Below, piece after piece: positions 47,131-59,700 of a stretch of DNA of 64,000 nt (position 1 is its first letter; each line of letters opens with the position of its first letter). The notes beneath the pieces were generated by a model, which made no database searches, was not told the DNA's origin, and was given only the letters and a program-made list of their open reading frames with translations. The translations under genes and the position numbers were made by a program. The DNA is from Epiperipatus broadwayi (taxonomy: Eukaryota; Onychophora; Udeonychophora; Euonychophora; Peripatidae): assembly GCA_028023455.1 (NCBI GenBank), contig JAQFVV010012530.1, positions 1,242,001 through 1,306,000 on the forward strand, in the 5' to 3' direction.

Positions 47131-50110
47131 TTTTTTATATCAATATATTTATATAACAATAAGATCTTTTGATGTTGAAAAGCATATTTTGCTAATATTA
47201 TTATCCCTTTAATCTCTGCAGGCATCATTGTTGTCATCTAGTTAGCCATTCCAAATTAATTGGAAAATGGATATCTAATGTTTCTAAAATATAGCATAAA
47301 ACAAAAATAGAAATATACTAAAGCTATCACTTGTTCTTCTTTAATGGAAGATTGGAGAAATTTTTGTTTGGCAGTAAGATATTTAAAAATGTTACCTATA
47401 TTGATATTAATATATCGTGGGAGGAAGTTAGTCTTCATACATGAACTACACCCATCAATAAATGTCTTAAAAGCATATGTGATCCACCTATGTTTAGAGC
47501 TTATTTTTTAAATAAACCAATTTTTATTGACTGCCCAAATTAGAGCTTGAATCTATTATGAGTCTGATTTTTAAATCGGCAAATTATTTGCACAACTTAA
47601 GTTTATGTATCACAGGAAAGAGAATATTTTTTCATTTTTAAATACCTGTGATACTGATACTTATTAGTTTGAAAATATGTATATGTAATAGTTAATAATA
47701 TTATAGAAAAAAACTATTGGATGTACTATAGAATTGACATGCATTTACTCCTCCCTGTCAATAAATATTTTAAAAACACAGGTGGGCCACCTATTCTTAG
47801 AGCTTATACTTTAAATAAACCAAGTTCTATTGCCCATGCCTAAAGTTTTGAACCTATTGTGAAATTGATTTTTAAATTGACAAATTATTTACACAAATTC
47901 AGATTATGTATTGGTGGTGGAGTGCATATCAATTCTATTGTACATGTATGAAGACTAGTTTTTTTCCATAATATTACATATATATAAAATTGCTATGAAT
48001 TATTATATATATATATATTCAATCTAATAAGATTCATTGTTGCGGATAGTTTAAAGTGAGAAACTTTCTCTTCCCTGTGACATATAAACTGAATACGTGC
48101 AAGTAATTTGCCAATATAAAAATTGGGCTAATAGGTTTATATCCTAATTTAGGCACATTCAATAAAAGTTTATTTATTTAGACTAATAAAGTTTAAACAT
48201 AGGTAGATTATCTATGCTTTTAACACATTTATTGATGGAGGAGTCTGTGTCAATTCTATAGCCCATGAGTGAAGATTTGTTTTTTTTCATACTATCCCAT
48301 ATATATAAAATTATTATATTATTATTATAGATACACACACACACACATATATATATTCAGATAAAAAATGCTGGAGTAAATTCTACAATTTTGTAAATTC
48401 CATTTAAGATTCACCAAGTTTTCACACACATAAAGTATTTATGTCAAACTCACTATTTCTTATGTACTCTAGAATACTAAATTAAAAGTATAATTATTTT
48501 TGGTATTAAAGTTCGGTCAAACAGAAAGATACTTTTACTTGATAATGAATTTTCAGTTTGCATAACCAGTTTCTAATTGATTATTTACTTTGTTACACCA
48601 TATCTAAAATATGTCCAGATAAATACATAGAAATTCATGCTGCAATTTCAGTATTTACATATATTTATATAACATTTTAATACAAGTATAGAGTATATAC
48701 TTAAATTAGATTATATATATGTGTGGGAGATGATCCAGACCAATTGATGAGTGTTGGTTCAGCACAAAATATGTATGTTGAAGGTCATTTATTTTTTTCA
48801 CATGTATATAGTCATGTGTGTTGTTTATATAAGATAGAGTGGATGTCTGAAGGGATCTTCAAATTCCCCTTAATTAATATATATTATAAAATATACAGCA
48901 TAAAATATTGCATAAATGTGTCAAGAATGAAGATTTCTCTTATTTCTTTGTGTAGTTATCAGAAAAATCTTCATACTTGATACATTTACATACATATTGC
49001 ATATTATGGTCTTACTAGAGAACTGTTATGTCTTAGACAATAATAAGATTGAGCTTGAAATAAAGATCAACCATTCTTCTATATATTTGTTGGTTGATTA
49101 ATCAGAACAGGAGGTTTAATAAGATTTTTATTTCCTTCAGTTTTACAATTTGATTCAAAATTGATTTTAGAAGAAAGAGATAAAATAAGTAGTCGCCACA
49201 AGGCTGAAATACATTGTGCTTTACAAGATTTATTTAAATCACCCAGTCTTTTTAACTTTTCAATAGACTCTCTCAATATCATTATTACTTAAGATATAAA
49301 AGTTCTTTGTTAAGACCTTAACCTTGACAAGAATGAATATTATTTTGTTGAAATTCTGAAATGAAAACAAAATAATATATGGTATAACCCACAAAAGACT
49401 TTATTTTCATTATATAGCTGTGAAAATATTAAATATTTACAAATGTCAAATTTCCTGCACTCAGAACTTTGACACTATTCATTTCAGATGACTTTATTCA
49501 TATGTTTCAAGAATGTGTGGGGGAATGGATGTTTTAAATATATCATATATATATAAATATATTTTGTGGGCTCATCCATGTATGATTTTTATTATAAATA
49601 TACTGACATTTCACCTTGATCATGCAAAATTTTGAACGCACAAAATATATTTATATTTGTAACCAATGAAAATCTTCATATCATTATATATGTGTGTCTG
49701 TATAAGTGTGTATGTAAAAAGATCTAATGAAATCACTTTATGACTTATTTTTACAAATGTAAATATGGATAATCAATTGATCTTCTCCAAAAATTGTTGG
49801 TGCTAATATTATTTTCATTCATATTAATCGGCAACTTTAGTAAGAATAATATTTTTATTATCATTTTCAACTACAAAAAAATTCACTTTAATGCAAAATC
49901 TTTTCCATAATTTTTTGCAAAGATGTGTCCCAGGTCATTTTTTCTGTATCATTGTTGTCCAGACTTGAACAAATTAAATTCAAAAATAATTGATACTCTA
50001 CTGAGATTGGTTTCGCATGTAGCGGAAGCAAAGTAATAATTCCGATGTGACAATATGAAGAAAAGAAGAAGTATAACAGTTATTTAAAAACACTCTATTT
50101 AGAAGAATTA
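47131..50110. other. Intron 5, AT-rich stretch
   Basis: Contains (CA)n(TA)n at 48332-48356, a degenerate R1 unit at 48715-48800, and repeated blocks around 47430-48280 (CCTGTGATACTG…, AATAAACCAA, CAATTCTATAG) that look like an old low-copy repeat. No gene recognised. Confidence 0.35.
48715..48800 (+). repeat. Degenerate R1 hammerhead unit
   Basis: TGTGTGGGAGATGATCCAGA leads to CCAA, TTGATGA (48744-48750), stem-loop II GTGTTGGTTCAGCAC (48751-48765), AAAA, TATGTATG, TTGAAGG. Stem II and the palindromic stem III remain but core C3, G12 and the cleavage base are changed, so it should not cleave. Confidence 0.6.
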
Positions 50111-50362
50111 CATATCTGAAATTCTGTAAAATGGTACAAAAAGAAAATAATCAAATAGGGAAAGCTATTGAAGAGAAGAAAAGTCTCGGAAGTATAGCAC
50201 AGCGTCTTTATGTTGGGAAGAAAGTTGTTTACAATAAAAAGAAAAGATGAAGAACAAGAAAAAGCAGTAACTTTTACAAATACATCCAGTAACTTTTACA
50301 AATACATCTATAAAGAGATGAGACATGCAATTAAATCAATGAAGAATGTAAAAGCTCTAGAG

Positions 50363-50710
50363 CAGGGGTCCCCAACCTATTTTGCACTTAAGAGCACATT
50401 CTATAATACCGTCCAGGTCGCAGGCACCATTTATTTTTTCAATGTAAATTTATAGTTGGATATTGTTAATAATACACATAATGTACAAAAAAATATTTAT
50501 TTCAAAAATAAAGTTTTAACATATAATTAACGTTTATATTTTTACGCTGTAAAAATGTAGTATGCCCTACAAATTGATTCACAATATAATACAATAATTT
50601 ATAAAAAATTTTAAAAATTAAATTTATTTGTATCAGATAAATAATTTTTTATCGTGTTCAGATAGCGGCGGGCGCCATGGTGCCCACCGACATAGGGTTG
50701 GGGACCCCTG
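50363..50710. mobile_element. hAT-type MITE, 348 bp, with 8-bp target duplication
   Basis: Terminal inverted repeats CAGGGGTCCCCAACC (left) and GGTTGGGGACCCCTG (right), flanked by CTCTAGAG at 50355-50362 and 50711-50718, a perfect 8-bp duplication fitting the hAT preference nTCTAGAn. The interior is AT-rich with a GC-rich subterminal block near the right end (GCGGGCGCCATGGTGCCCAC, itself palindromic). No transposase. TIRs of this type belong to the Ac/Charlie side of hAT. Confidence 0.9.
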
Positions 50711-50932
50711 CTCTAGAGTATGATGGAATTTTCTATCAATTTTTTGACAAGAGTATAAGAAATAGAGAAATTGTTGACAAATCTATATACTAAATGCCTA
50801 AATGATAAAAATTTACTAGGTTATTGGAAGCATGCATAAATGATAGTAGTATTTAGCAAAGATAAAAGAGAAATTATTACAAATTACAGACCTATCACTT
50901 TTTTATCACATTCTTTACTAAAGTTATTAAAA

Positions 50933-51208
50933 TTCATTTTCAGAAAATTTGAGATTTAAAATAGTTAAGAAAATGAGCTGGATTTTAAAAATAGATTTAG
51001 CACAGTTGATTATAGTGAAATGTTGAGGGAAGTTGTAGAAGGACCAATGTATATGAATTACCATTTCTAATTCATTTTCAGAAAATTTGAGATTTAAAAT
51101 AGTTAAGAAAATGAGCTGGATTTTAAAAATAGATTTAGCACAGTTGATTATAGTGAAATGTTGAGGGAAGTTGTAGAAGGACCAATGTATATGAATTACC
51201 ATTTCTAG
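50933..51208 (+). repeat. Perfect 138-bp tandem duplication inside the LINE
   Basis: The two 138-bp units look identical by eye although the host LINE is badly decayed, so the duplication is recent or an assembly artefact. Confidence 0.8.
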
Positions 51209-52043
51209 GTTATGAAAACACATTCGATTGTATAAGCATTTCTACAATGATTAAAGCTGTGAAACTTAGGGTATTGGTATATCTGAAGAATATTTATCAA
51301 AGTGGAAATAAAAGGAAATGGAAATGATCCGAGTCATCTAAATTTTGCAGACAATGTGAATGTTTTTCTTTTTAAATAATGTTTCAAACCTTCAAGAAAT
51401 ATTATAAGAATTATCAGATGAAAACAAGAAAATAGGACCAAAAGTAAATTCTAAAAATACTAAATAATTTTCAATGACTTTTCACATATACAAAAAATAA
51501 GTTAATAAATTACAAATATATTGGCTAAGATCATTAATGCGGTTGCAAATGTAATAGATGAAATTAGTCATAGAAATATACTTTGAAGAAGTGTTCTTTG
51601 GTAGAAATAACTTCATATTAAAATAAAATATTAAAGGAAGTATGGAAGATGTGTGCCAGGAGTTTCAGGAAGCATAATTAATGAAAGAACAAACAGGTAT
51701 CATTGACATCATTGGAAAGAAAAGACTGAAATGGAAATGAGTGGCATATTGAGCTAAAAGAGATGGCAATATCTGGACAATTGGAACCTTAAACCAGATC
51801 CCAGAGATTTATAAAAGATCTAGAAATGGACCATGTGTGAGATGGATGTAGGGAAATTATGCTGGATGATTTGGAGGAGCAATACTCAATTAAACTTGGA
51901 GAGATCTTTATCCTGCAGTCGATCAATAATGGTTAAAAATGATGATAATGTATATATTCCATTCTGTGTTTAAACATGTCTTTTTTTTAATTACTAAATG
52001 TGTTTATATAAAACATTAAAAATATTTTTTTTATTATGCTTAG

Positions 52044-52161
52044 TTGTGAAGATTCAACAAAACAGAGCTTATTGAAGAAATTAGTTGAAACTGAAATGCA
52101 AGCATCTGATGCTATGGAACAAGCCTATATTATTCGAAACAATCTTAAAAAAATTGCGGAA
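52044..52161 (+). CDS. Coding exon 6 of the unidentified gene; gene continues
   Basis: The acceptor is TTATTATGCTTAG and the donor is GTAAGT at 52162. The first base completes the Ser codon split by intron 5, and the exon ends in phase 0. Thirty-nine full codons encode a hydrophilic, heptad-like helical segment (SLLKKLVETEMQASDAMEQA followed by YIIRNNLKKIAE) that looks like the beginning of a coiled coil. No further exon could be recognised in the remaining 11.8 kb, so the C-terminal part most likely lies beyond the window. With the earlier exons this gives 291 residues. A centrosomal or cytoskeletal role would fit basic, Ser-Pro-rich, coiled-coil proteins, but this is a guess. Confidence 0.8.
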
Positions 52162-52504
52162 GTAAGTATTATTTGATGTATTTTTATTTCTTTATTTTTT
52201 TTTATTAATAGTAGCAACATTTGTATAATTTGCTGAAAAAGTTTTTATTTTTGCAGAAATGTGCTTTTTTTAAAAAAAAAATCACGTTTATATTTACACA
52301 TATATATAGTAATTGATAAATTATAAAAATCCTGACATATTTGAATTAAGATTAAATTTTACTTTTACGATATCATTATGGATGCGAAACTTACTGAACC
52401 TGCTCTAATTGATGTCATCCAATGAGTTTTATATCCAGAATACAATATATTTTTCCATTCAATTTTTTTCTTCTAAATATCCTAAGAACTTTTTCAAGAG
52501 GACC

Positions 52505-52545
52505 TGGGCCAACTGATGAGTGTTGTATCAGCATGAAATGTATAT
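52505..52545 (+). repeat. R1 hammerhead remnant
   Basis: CCAACTGATGA, stem-loop II GTGTTGTATCAGCAT, GAAA (52535-52538) and self-complementary TGTATA. The core boxes are intact, but the 3' strand of stem I no longer pairs (TCAAAA instead of TTGG). Located 350 bp after exon 6 in the sense direction. Confidence 0.55.
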
Positions 52546-53073
52546 TTCAAAATGAGAGATGGAATAGAAGTTGGAAATATATCTTAAAAATATTTTGAAA
52601 TTTTATATACTGTATATGTTATTATTTTGAAGTTTCATAAAATTTTTATGTAATCAAAATTATCTCTCTACTTCAAAATGGTTAAGATCTGCTGTTGCTC
52701 TTAATGATAAAAATAAGTAAGTCCTAGTTATTGAAATTTTCATTCTAGATTTAAATAGAACACTGATATCAACTAAAAATAAAGCTTCTGAAACGAAAAG
52801 GCATAATTTAATCTGCATCTTTATTAATTAATTTTTTTCCAGTTTTTTGTAAAATTTCTTCATCATATTCTCAAGACCTTAACTTTTGGAAATGATTTCA
52901 AAACTAGTTCATTCTTACCCTTGATGAAGACTATAAATAAATAGTTGAAGCATTGACATTTAATTATTTTCATTTACATAACAGTATATTGCTTCAGAAA
53001 ATAAACAAATTTTTATTAGAAATTGGAGAAGTATTATGTAATTCCAAGAGATTTAAACTTTTATTTAAAAAAA

Positions 53074-53630
53074 AATGTAATTCAATATAATAATACATAT
53101 AAAACATACTAAAAAAAGCTTGTTTAATACTTTGAATATAAATATGCTAAATACTTCTAAATAGTATGCTAAACATGCTTTCAACTGACAGGTAGTCATA
53201 CCCATAGCTATTATGGTCCAAGAAATTATGAGATTTATAGAAATGGTGATTTACAGAAGTGTTGATTTACATAAAATTGGTTATAAGATGTAAATGAACT
53301 TATTTACATAGATCACTTTTTTGACAGAGGGACATAGAATTCTTTTTGATTGATTGCATTTATATAATTGGCAATGTGCAGTCTCTTTAAACATAATCAA
53401 CAACAAAAAATCATGCATCCCCCTGTCAAAAAAGTCATTTACATCTTATAATCAAATTTCTGTAAATTACTACTTCTATAAATCTTGTAACTCTCTTGGA
53501 TCATAATAGCTATGATTATGACTACAAAAGAGTTGAAAGCATGCTCAGCATACTATTTAGAAGTATTTAGCATAATTATATTCAAAGTATTAAATGAGCT
53601 TTTCTTAATATTTATATTGAATTATATTTA
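53074..53630. repeat. Foldback element with arms over 200 bp
   Basis: Left arm 53074-53345 pairs with right arm 53398-53630: CTAAATACTTCTAAATAGTA against TACTATTTAGAAGTATTTAG, GATCACTTTTTTGACAGAGG against CCCCTGTCAAAAAAGTCATT. Centre about 50 bp. Class unknown; no hammerhead core found. Confidence 0.65.
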
Positions 53631-54195
53631 CTCTGTTAAATAGTGGATAATACTTGACTTCCCATCCTTATTTTATTTAATGAAATATAATTTGAACAAT
53701 TTACCAATTCTGTAAATAAATTATAGCCTATCCGATATGGAGTATTGATAATGTCAATCAAGTCTCAAAAACATTGCTATTTAAAAAAGGCTAATAACTT
53801 TATTATTTTGAGGTTCATAAAAAGATCAAACACCAGAACTATTCTGGGACATTCTGATCCCATTTCACATCAAACCGCACTATTTGAGGACCATCTGATC
53901 CCAAATCATACTGCTGCACCAAACAGCAAAGGACATTGCTATGATAATTCATAAGTCAGATTCTTAAAGAATTATTTAAATAATGCTCTCTTTCTTGAAT
54001 CAGTTTTGTCAAATAAAGAATGATCTAAAGACCATTAAAAGCTAACATTCCTGAATTAAAGATTAATCCATATGACAAATAGATTGGAATTGATGCAAGA
54101 AAGTGGGAATTATGAGTAAGTTTCTTTAAATGAATCTTTGGAATCTGACTTGTGAATGAGATTATATTGTATAATGCTAGCTGAAATTAAATGTC

Positions 54196-54350
54196 AAATC
54201 GCCTCCAAGCATTAAGAAATTTCACCTATGCCCTTTGAATAAATATATAAAAGAACATTTTTTGGACTGGCTGTTTGAGATGTGGATTTTTATATATTTA
54301 TTCATAGAGGATGTAGCTGAAATTTTTTAACGTTTGGAGGCAATTTGATG
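54196..54350. repeat. Short hairpin repeat
   Basis: TCAAATCGCCTCCAAGCATT pairs with AACGTTTGGAGGCAATTTGA; the centre contains two AATAAATATATAAAA-type blocks in opposite orientation. Confidence 0.5.
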
Positions 54351-55999
54351 TATATAATGTATGTATATATAAATTGAAACACAATTGGCATGTTTCATAA
54401 TCATACTTCCAAGTAAAACAAATAAAATCTGTTCAATATGAATTAAGATTCCATTCAATTCTGTTTTTCCAAATGCTTTGTCTGATTTCGTTCAGCTATC
54501 AAAGAACTCGTTCTAGAACTAAAAGTTACAAGATCCATTTCCAAGCTGAGGATAATAACAAAAGCTCTGACACTGCAGTAAAACACCCTGGGAAAAGTCT
54601 CAGTTTGGGTTTTGATACTTAGTGTCATGTGACTTCTCAAGTAATTGACTTTTGTCAGCAGCCATTTATAAATGAGTAATGCCATTCTAAATCCAAGCAA
54701 AAAAAATTCACCGAAATAAGTCTCTAAATTAATTTTTTGATGATTATGCAGACTTAATTTATCAATCATAAATGCATCCACATGTAGAACACATTACTTC
54801 ATTATTCTGTTTAGTTAATGTTTTGTGATGCTTACTTTTAACAACTGCAGAAAACTTTTTTTTTTTCTGAAAATATTTTATCAGCATATCTAATCATAGC
54901 TCTTTGATGTATTCTATTCTTTGTCATAACTTCCTGATAAAAACAATCAACATTGCACTGCTTTATAATGTTTTTGAGATAATTTTTGTAACATATGGGC
55001 TTGGACTTTTGCACAAGAACCATGCTTGAGTTTACTACAAAATATTGTTTTAAAAAGTCATGTAGTGTTTGATCATTTGACATATCCAATCCAAAAGATA
55101 TGTGATTTTACAATAGAGTGTGCTATAGTTTCTTTTTATGCTTTGTTAAGGAAGTTAATGGCCTAGCACTGAGGATTTTTTTTTGAAATTAGTACTATGG
55201 ATGTCACTCTATTGTGGGATACAATTTAGAAGTTAGAAAATGTATAACATACAATATCTCAGTTTATAGTGAGTTTTTTAGAGGATGCCTTGATACTATA
55301 ACTCATGTAAGTTTCATTTCCTTATAATATTTATGATTAATTGTTATATATTGTTTGGTATGTAAAGAGCAGTTTTAACTGTAAAGACAAATAAACTTTA
55401 TTATTAAAATAGATTACATCAATTTTTAATGAACAGGAAAAACAATCTCAGTATATAAAATCCAAACTTCATTAAAAAAATGTTTTAAGAAATCAGGAGT
55501 ATGTTAATCTGTGTAAATCAGTGTTATTACTTAATTGGTTGTATTTCAGTTGTTTTTATACTTTATAGTTTTATTTTTTTACTAATTGCCATAAATTTAT
55601 TAATAGATGCCTTTAGTTTACTTGGTTCTATTGAATTATTAAGAACCATCTTTATTTGTTGTGCTCTACATGGTTTGTAGAATTGCAGACTTTGGAAAGT
55701 CCATGGATTATCGCTTAGCAATGTCACCTCCGCTATCTGAACTTTTTATTAACTTTCGAACAATAAAACTCTTTTAATAATAATAATAATAATTATTATT
55801 ATTATTATTATTTTAATAACTAAACAGGTATATATTTACAACAGTTAATTATACTTATTTCAGGGCATCTTTCACTTTAGCTCAAACCTATCATAAATAT
55901 TGAACAGCTCAGTAGTCAGTCTTTTCTCTTTTACACACTTCAAGTGAATAAGACAACATATTTAGCTCATGTTTATATACTTTAAACATCTATTTTATC
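54351..55999. other. Intron 6 stretch without a recognised gene
   Basis: AT-rich. A (TAA)n(TTA)n palindromic microsatellite lies at 55774-55812. Open frames at 54455-54781 and 54838-55089 (minus) show no recognised domain and are not called. Confidence 0.35.
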
Positions 56000-56330
56000 A
56001 TGATATTTTGAAATATATGATTAAAGACATATGAAAAAGGTAAATGATCCCAAGATGTATATTTTATGCTGAACAGAATTCATCAGATGACCAGATCACA
56101 ATCTCTTACATATATCTTCATCAGTTGTTTAGAATATATATAGATAGAAAATTAACATAGTTTAAATGACAAGGTTCAGTTTTCTACACTCACAACTTTC
56201 ATTCCAGCTATTTTATAGAAATCTATTAATAACTTTTATTAATCATTCATTAAACTAGAGGTTATCTCTAGCCCAAATATACTCTTTAATTTTCACAAAC
56301 ATTTGTTTTTAATCATTATTTATCCATTTC
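56000..56330 (-). repeat. R1 unit, degenerate hammerhead
   Basis: The minus strand has CTGATGA (56086-56080) followed by a damaged stem II and AAAA instead of GAAA. The flanking TTATTAATCATTCATTAAAC block matches the other R1-associated repeats. Confidence 0.5.
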
Positions 56331-56610
56331 AGAATGATAATCTCTTGAAGCTTAATCCAGTTAGACCAATTGGTAGCCTTTTTTATAACACATGCACAAA
56401 CTTCCCTTATTTCATCCATCCATTTCACAGGTACTCTGTTTTTGGGTTTTTTATAATCTTGCGGGATTTAATTTAAAACTTCAACTGTCCATCTCTTATC
56501 ATTTTTTATGGCTATATGTCCATCCCAACTCCATTTCAATCTCTTAATTCTTTCAATTATGCCAGTGATATCCTTTTGTTCTCTCATCAATGCATTTCTG
56601 GGTTGGATTA
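56331..56610 (-). mobile_element. RTE-like LINE fragment, minus strand
   Basis: Matches 880-1090 of the first LINE (TTATTTCATCCATCCAT, ACTGTCCATCTCTTATC, ATGTCCATCCCAACTCCA). Short and inactive. Confidence 0.65.
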
Positions 56611-56798
56611 GATTTCAGGGCATAGGTCCCATGACATCCAGAGTTTTCTTAGGTTGCGGATAGGGTAATAGCCTTCAGATATGAAGGTTAGCTGCAAATA
56701 AGAAAAGTACTGTAAATAAGTAGTTACTGACAATGGGACAACTTTTGCTATTAGGAAGGGATAAAGGAGATAGTGGTTTGCTTCTATAAAATTCCACA

Positions 56799-59700
56799 AT
56801 TCCTATGATAGTGGATGTATAATGGCAAGAGTTGATTGCCATTAAGTAACTCAACACCCCACTGGGTACTGAATCAGCAACAACATTCTTCCAAGTCAGC
56901 AGAAGATCCCTGTAAGTGACAATGGTGGGGAGGAAGTGGTAGATGGATGTTTATTTTGTAAGATTCAGCTAACATATTAAGCCTGTTATGGAGGCTGGGA
57001 AAAGAAGGAAATTCCTATGATAGTCGATGTATAATGGCAAGTGTTGACTGCCATTAAGTAACTCAACACCCCACTGGGTACTGAATCAGCAACAACATTC
57101 TTCCAAGTCAGCAGAAGATCACTGTAAGTGACAATGGTGGGGAGGCAGTGGTAGATGGATGTTTATTTTGTAAGATTTAGCTAGCATATTTAGCCTGTTG
57201 TGGAGGCTGGGCAAAGAAGGCAATGAGAAACCACTTTGCCTCATAATTCCCTTGTTTTGTTATGAGTATGCTGTAGGAATCATTAGATTTGGTGTTGAGA
57301 CCTTAGCTAAGGATAGCTTTGATGTCTTTCCTGGATTAGGAATAGGTATGACGTTACTCAAGTCATGAGCCTGCAAAATTCTCTTAAAGTTCATTCATTG
57401 AGAAAAGACACATTGAGAATTGGCATGTGGAATGTTAGGTTCTTGAGAAGAGCTGGAAAATTGGAAAATTTGAAAAGAGAGATAAGATAAATAGTATCGA
57501 TGTTATAGATTAAGTGAAGTAAGGTGGGAAGGATGTGGGGAAGTAAGTAGTGGGGATGTTAAATTATTTTATTCAGGTTATGGTAGACTAATTAATGGAA
57601 TTGGCTTTGCTGTTGAAAAGAAAATTAGGAATAGTGTGGCAAAGATAAATTGCATTGATTTTAAGCTGCTGCTGATGAAGAGAATAACGGCAAGTCCTAG
57701 GAATTTGGTTATCATACAAGTTTATATGCTGACTACTAGTCTTGATGATGTTGAAATTTGAGAAAATAGAGAAAATTATTTAACATGATGGAAAAAGTGC
57801 ATGTATATTGCTATTGGTTGATTGGAATGCTGTTGTGGGGAAAGGTAAGGAAGGAAAAATTGTTGGAAAAAGAAATGAAAGATGTAGTCAGCTTATGCAA
57901 TTTTGTATGGAGAATAGGTTTATTAATACAAACCCTTTCTTTAAAAATCATAAAACAAGATTATATATATGGAAAGCTCCAGTTGATAAGAGAACATTAT
58001 CAAATAGATTATATATTGATTCAGGATATATGAACAAATGCTATTAAAGGTTCACATATTTTTCCTGGTGCTGATATAAACTCAAGTCATAATTTGGATG
58101 TGACTAAATTAAAGTTGAGTTTAAAAAGAATAAAAAGAAATGAAAGATATGTAAGGTGGGACTTAGGTAAATTGAAAGAAATGGAAAAAGGAAAATTTTG
58201 TTTAATATGTGAAAATGCAATAAAAAGGATTGTTAAAGATGAGGAATATATTAATAGTTTTGATAAGTATTGGTATAGGATTAAAGAAGGATTATTACAA
58301 ACAGCAAAAATGAAATAGCTACTTTTCAGTCAAAGAATGCTAAACCTTGGATATCAGAAGGTATGTTAGAAAAGATGGAAGTATGGAGAAGATGGAAGAA
58401 TGTCAATATTGAGGAAGTACAAAGTGCATATAAAAAAATTAATAATAAGCTAAGAAGAGAAACAGATTTAGCAAAAGGTAATGGTTGGAACAAATATGTA
58501 GAGAGATAGAAATGCTTCAACTGGTGAAACAGTATGATCTAGTATTTGATAGAAATTACAAATGTCACTTGGGAAAAAAATACATGGGTAGCAAGTAAGA
58601 TTGCAGATAAAAATGAAAAGGGATTGACTGATAGTATTGATACAAAGATGGAAAGAATAGCTTCAGTGTCTCTTTAGAAGAGAAAATAATTCAATTAATT
58701 ATGATCTTGAAAATGAAGAAGATATTGAAATAGATGATAAAGGTATGGACATATTGGCAGATGAAGTAACAATGTCAGTTGCATAACTGAAGAATGGTAA
58801 GGCTGTTGGATTTGATGTAATACCCATAGAATTTTTGAAAGAAATGGGAGAATTTACTATAAAGAAAATAGTTGAATTTTGCAATTTAATAATATAATAG
58901 TGAAGTTTGCACTGAAGATTTTTTAATGACTATGATGATTCAATTATTAAAAAGAAGAAAGTTGTTAAATGTGAAGAGTACAAGACAATACGTTTATCTC
59001 ATGCTTCTAAAGGGTTATTGAGGATTTTAATTCAAAGAATTAATGGTAAGGTAGAATATTATATTTGGAGAAGAACAATTAGGTTGGTTTTCAGAAAGGG
59101 AAAAGTACAAGAGATGCTATTGATGTTGTTAGAACAATTGCAGAGAGATATATTGAAAAAGATAAGGAACTGGTATATGTTTTATGGATTTGGAAAAAAG
59201 CATTTGATAGAGTAATCTGAAGTAAACTTATGACCATCTTAAAAAATAAAGGAGTATTTTGGAAAGAGAGAAAATTGATTTGGAATATGTATAATGGCAA
59301 ATGATAAGAATTAGACTGGAGAAAAGAGATTGGTGAAGTGATGAATATAGAAAAAGGAGTTAATCAATGGTGCAGTATGTCTCCTGTTCTTTTAAATATT
59401 TAGTTAGAACACATGTTCAATAATTATTTAGATTGTGGTGGAGCAAATGTTGGATGTAGAATAAGATTTCTAGATGATATAGCTCTTGCAGCTGGATGAA
59501 TATGATGAATAAATTGAAAGGAAGGATGTATGGATATGGAATGAAGATTAGTGTTGAGAAGATTAAGTGTTTATGGATAGGGAGGAATGCAAAAAGACTA
59601 AATTGAAATCCATGATAACATAGTTCAATAAGCAAAGGGATTTAGATATTTGGGTAGTTGGTTGAGTGAGAATGGATGAAATGAAGACTGAAATTAAAAG

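Larger units (their letters stand above)
50115..51950 (+). mobile_element. RTE-like LINE, decayed, interrupted by a hAT MITE
   Basis: Upstream piece includes EMRHAIKSMKNVKA (compare the LINE at 3315-3515), resuming after the MITE as YDGIF. An NYRP-like region lies near 50880, a degraded KAFD region near 51220, and C-terminal pieces follow, then the family 3' end CTGCAGTCGATCAATAATGG with ATGATGATAATG. A perfect 138-bp tandem duplication (50933-51070 and 51071-51208) lies in the RT. Many stops; inactive. Confidence 0.65.

Noticed and set aside
50927-51223. 98-codon minus-strand frame with an internal repeat
   Set aside because: Shadow of the 138-bp duplication in a plus-strand LINE.
54080-54116. 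Possible small exon before GTAAGT at 54114
   Set aside because: The acceptor lacks a pyrimidine tract, and the short frame hits TGA in the phase left by exon 6.
55685-55740. Exon-like sequence after AATTGCAG
   Set aside because: In the required phase it stops after nine codons and no donor fits.
55774-55812. (TAA)n(TTA)n palindrome as a regulatory or terminator structure
   Set aside because: A simple microsatellite; no supporting context.
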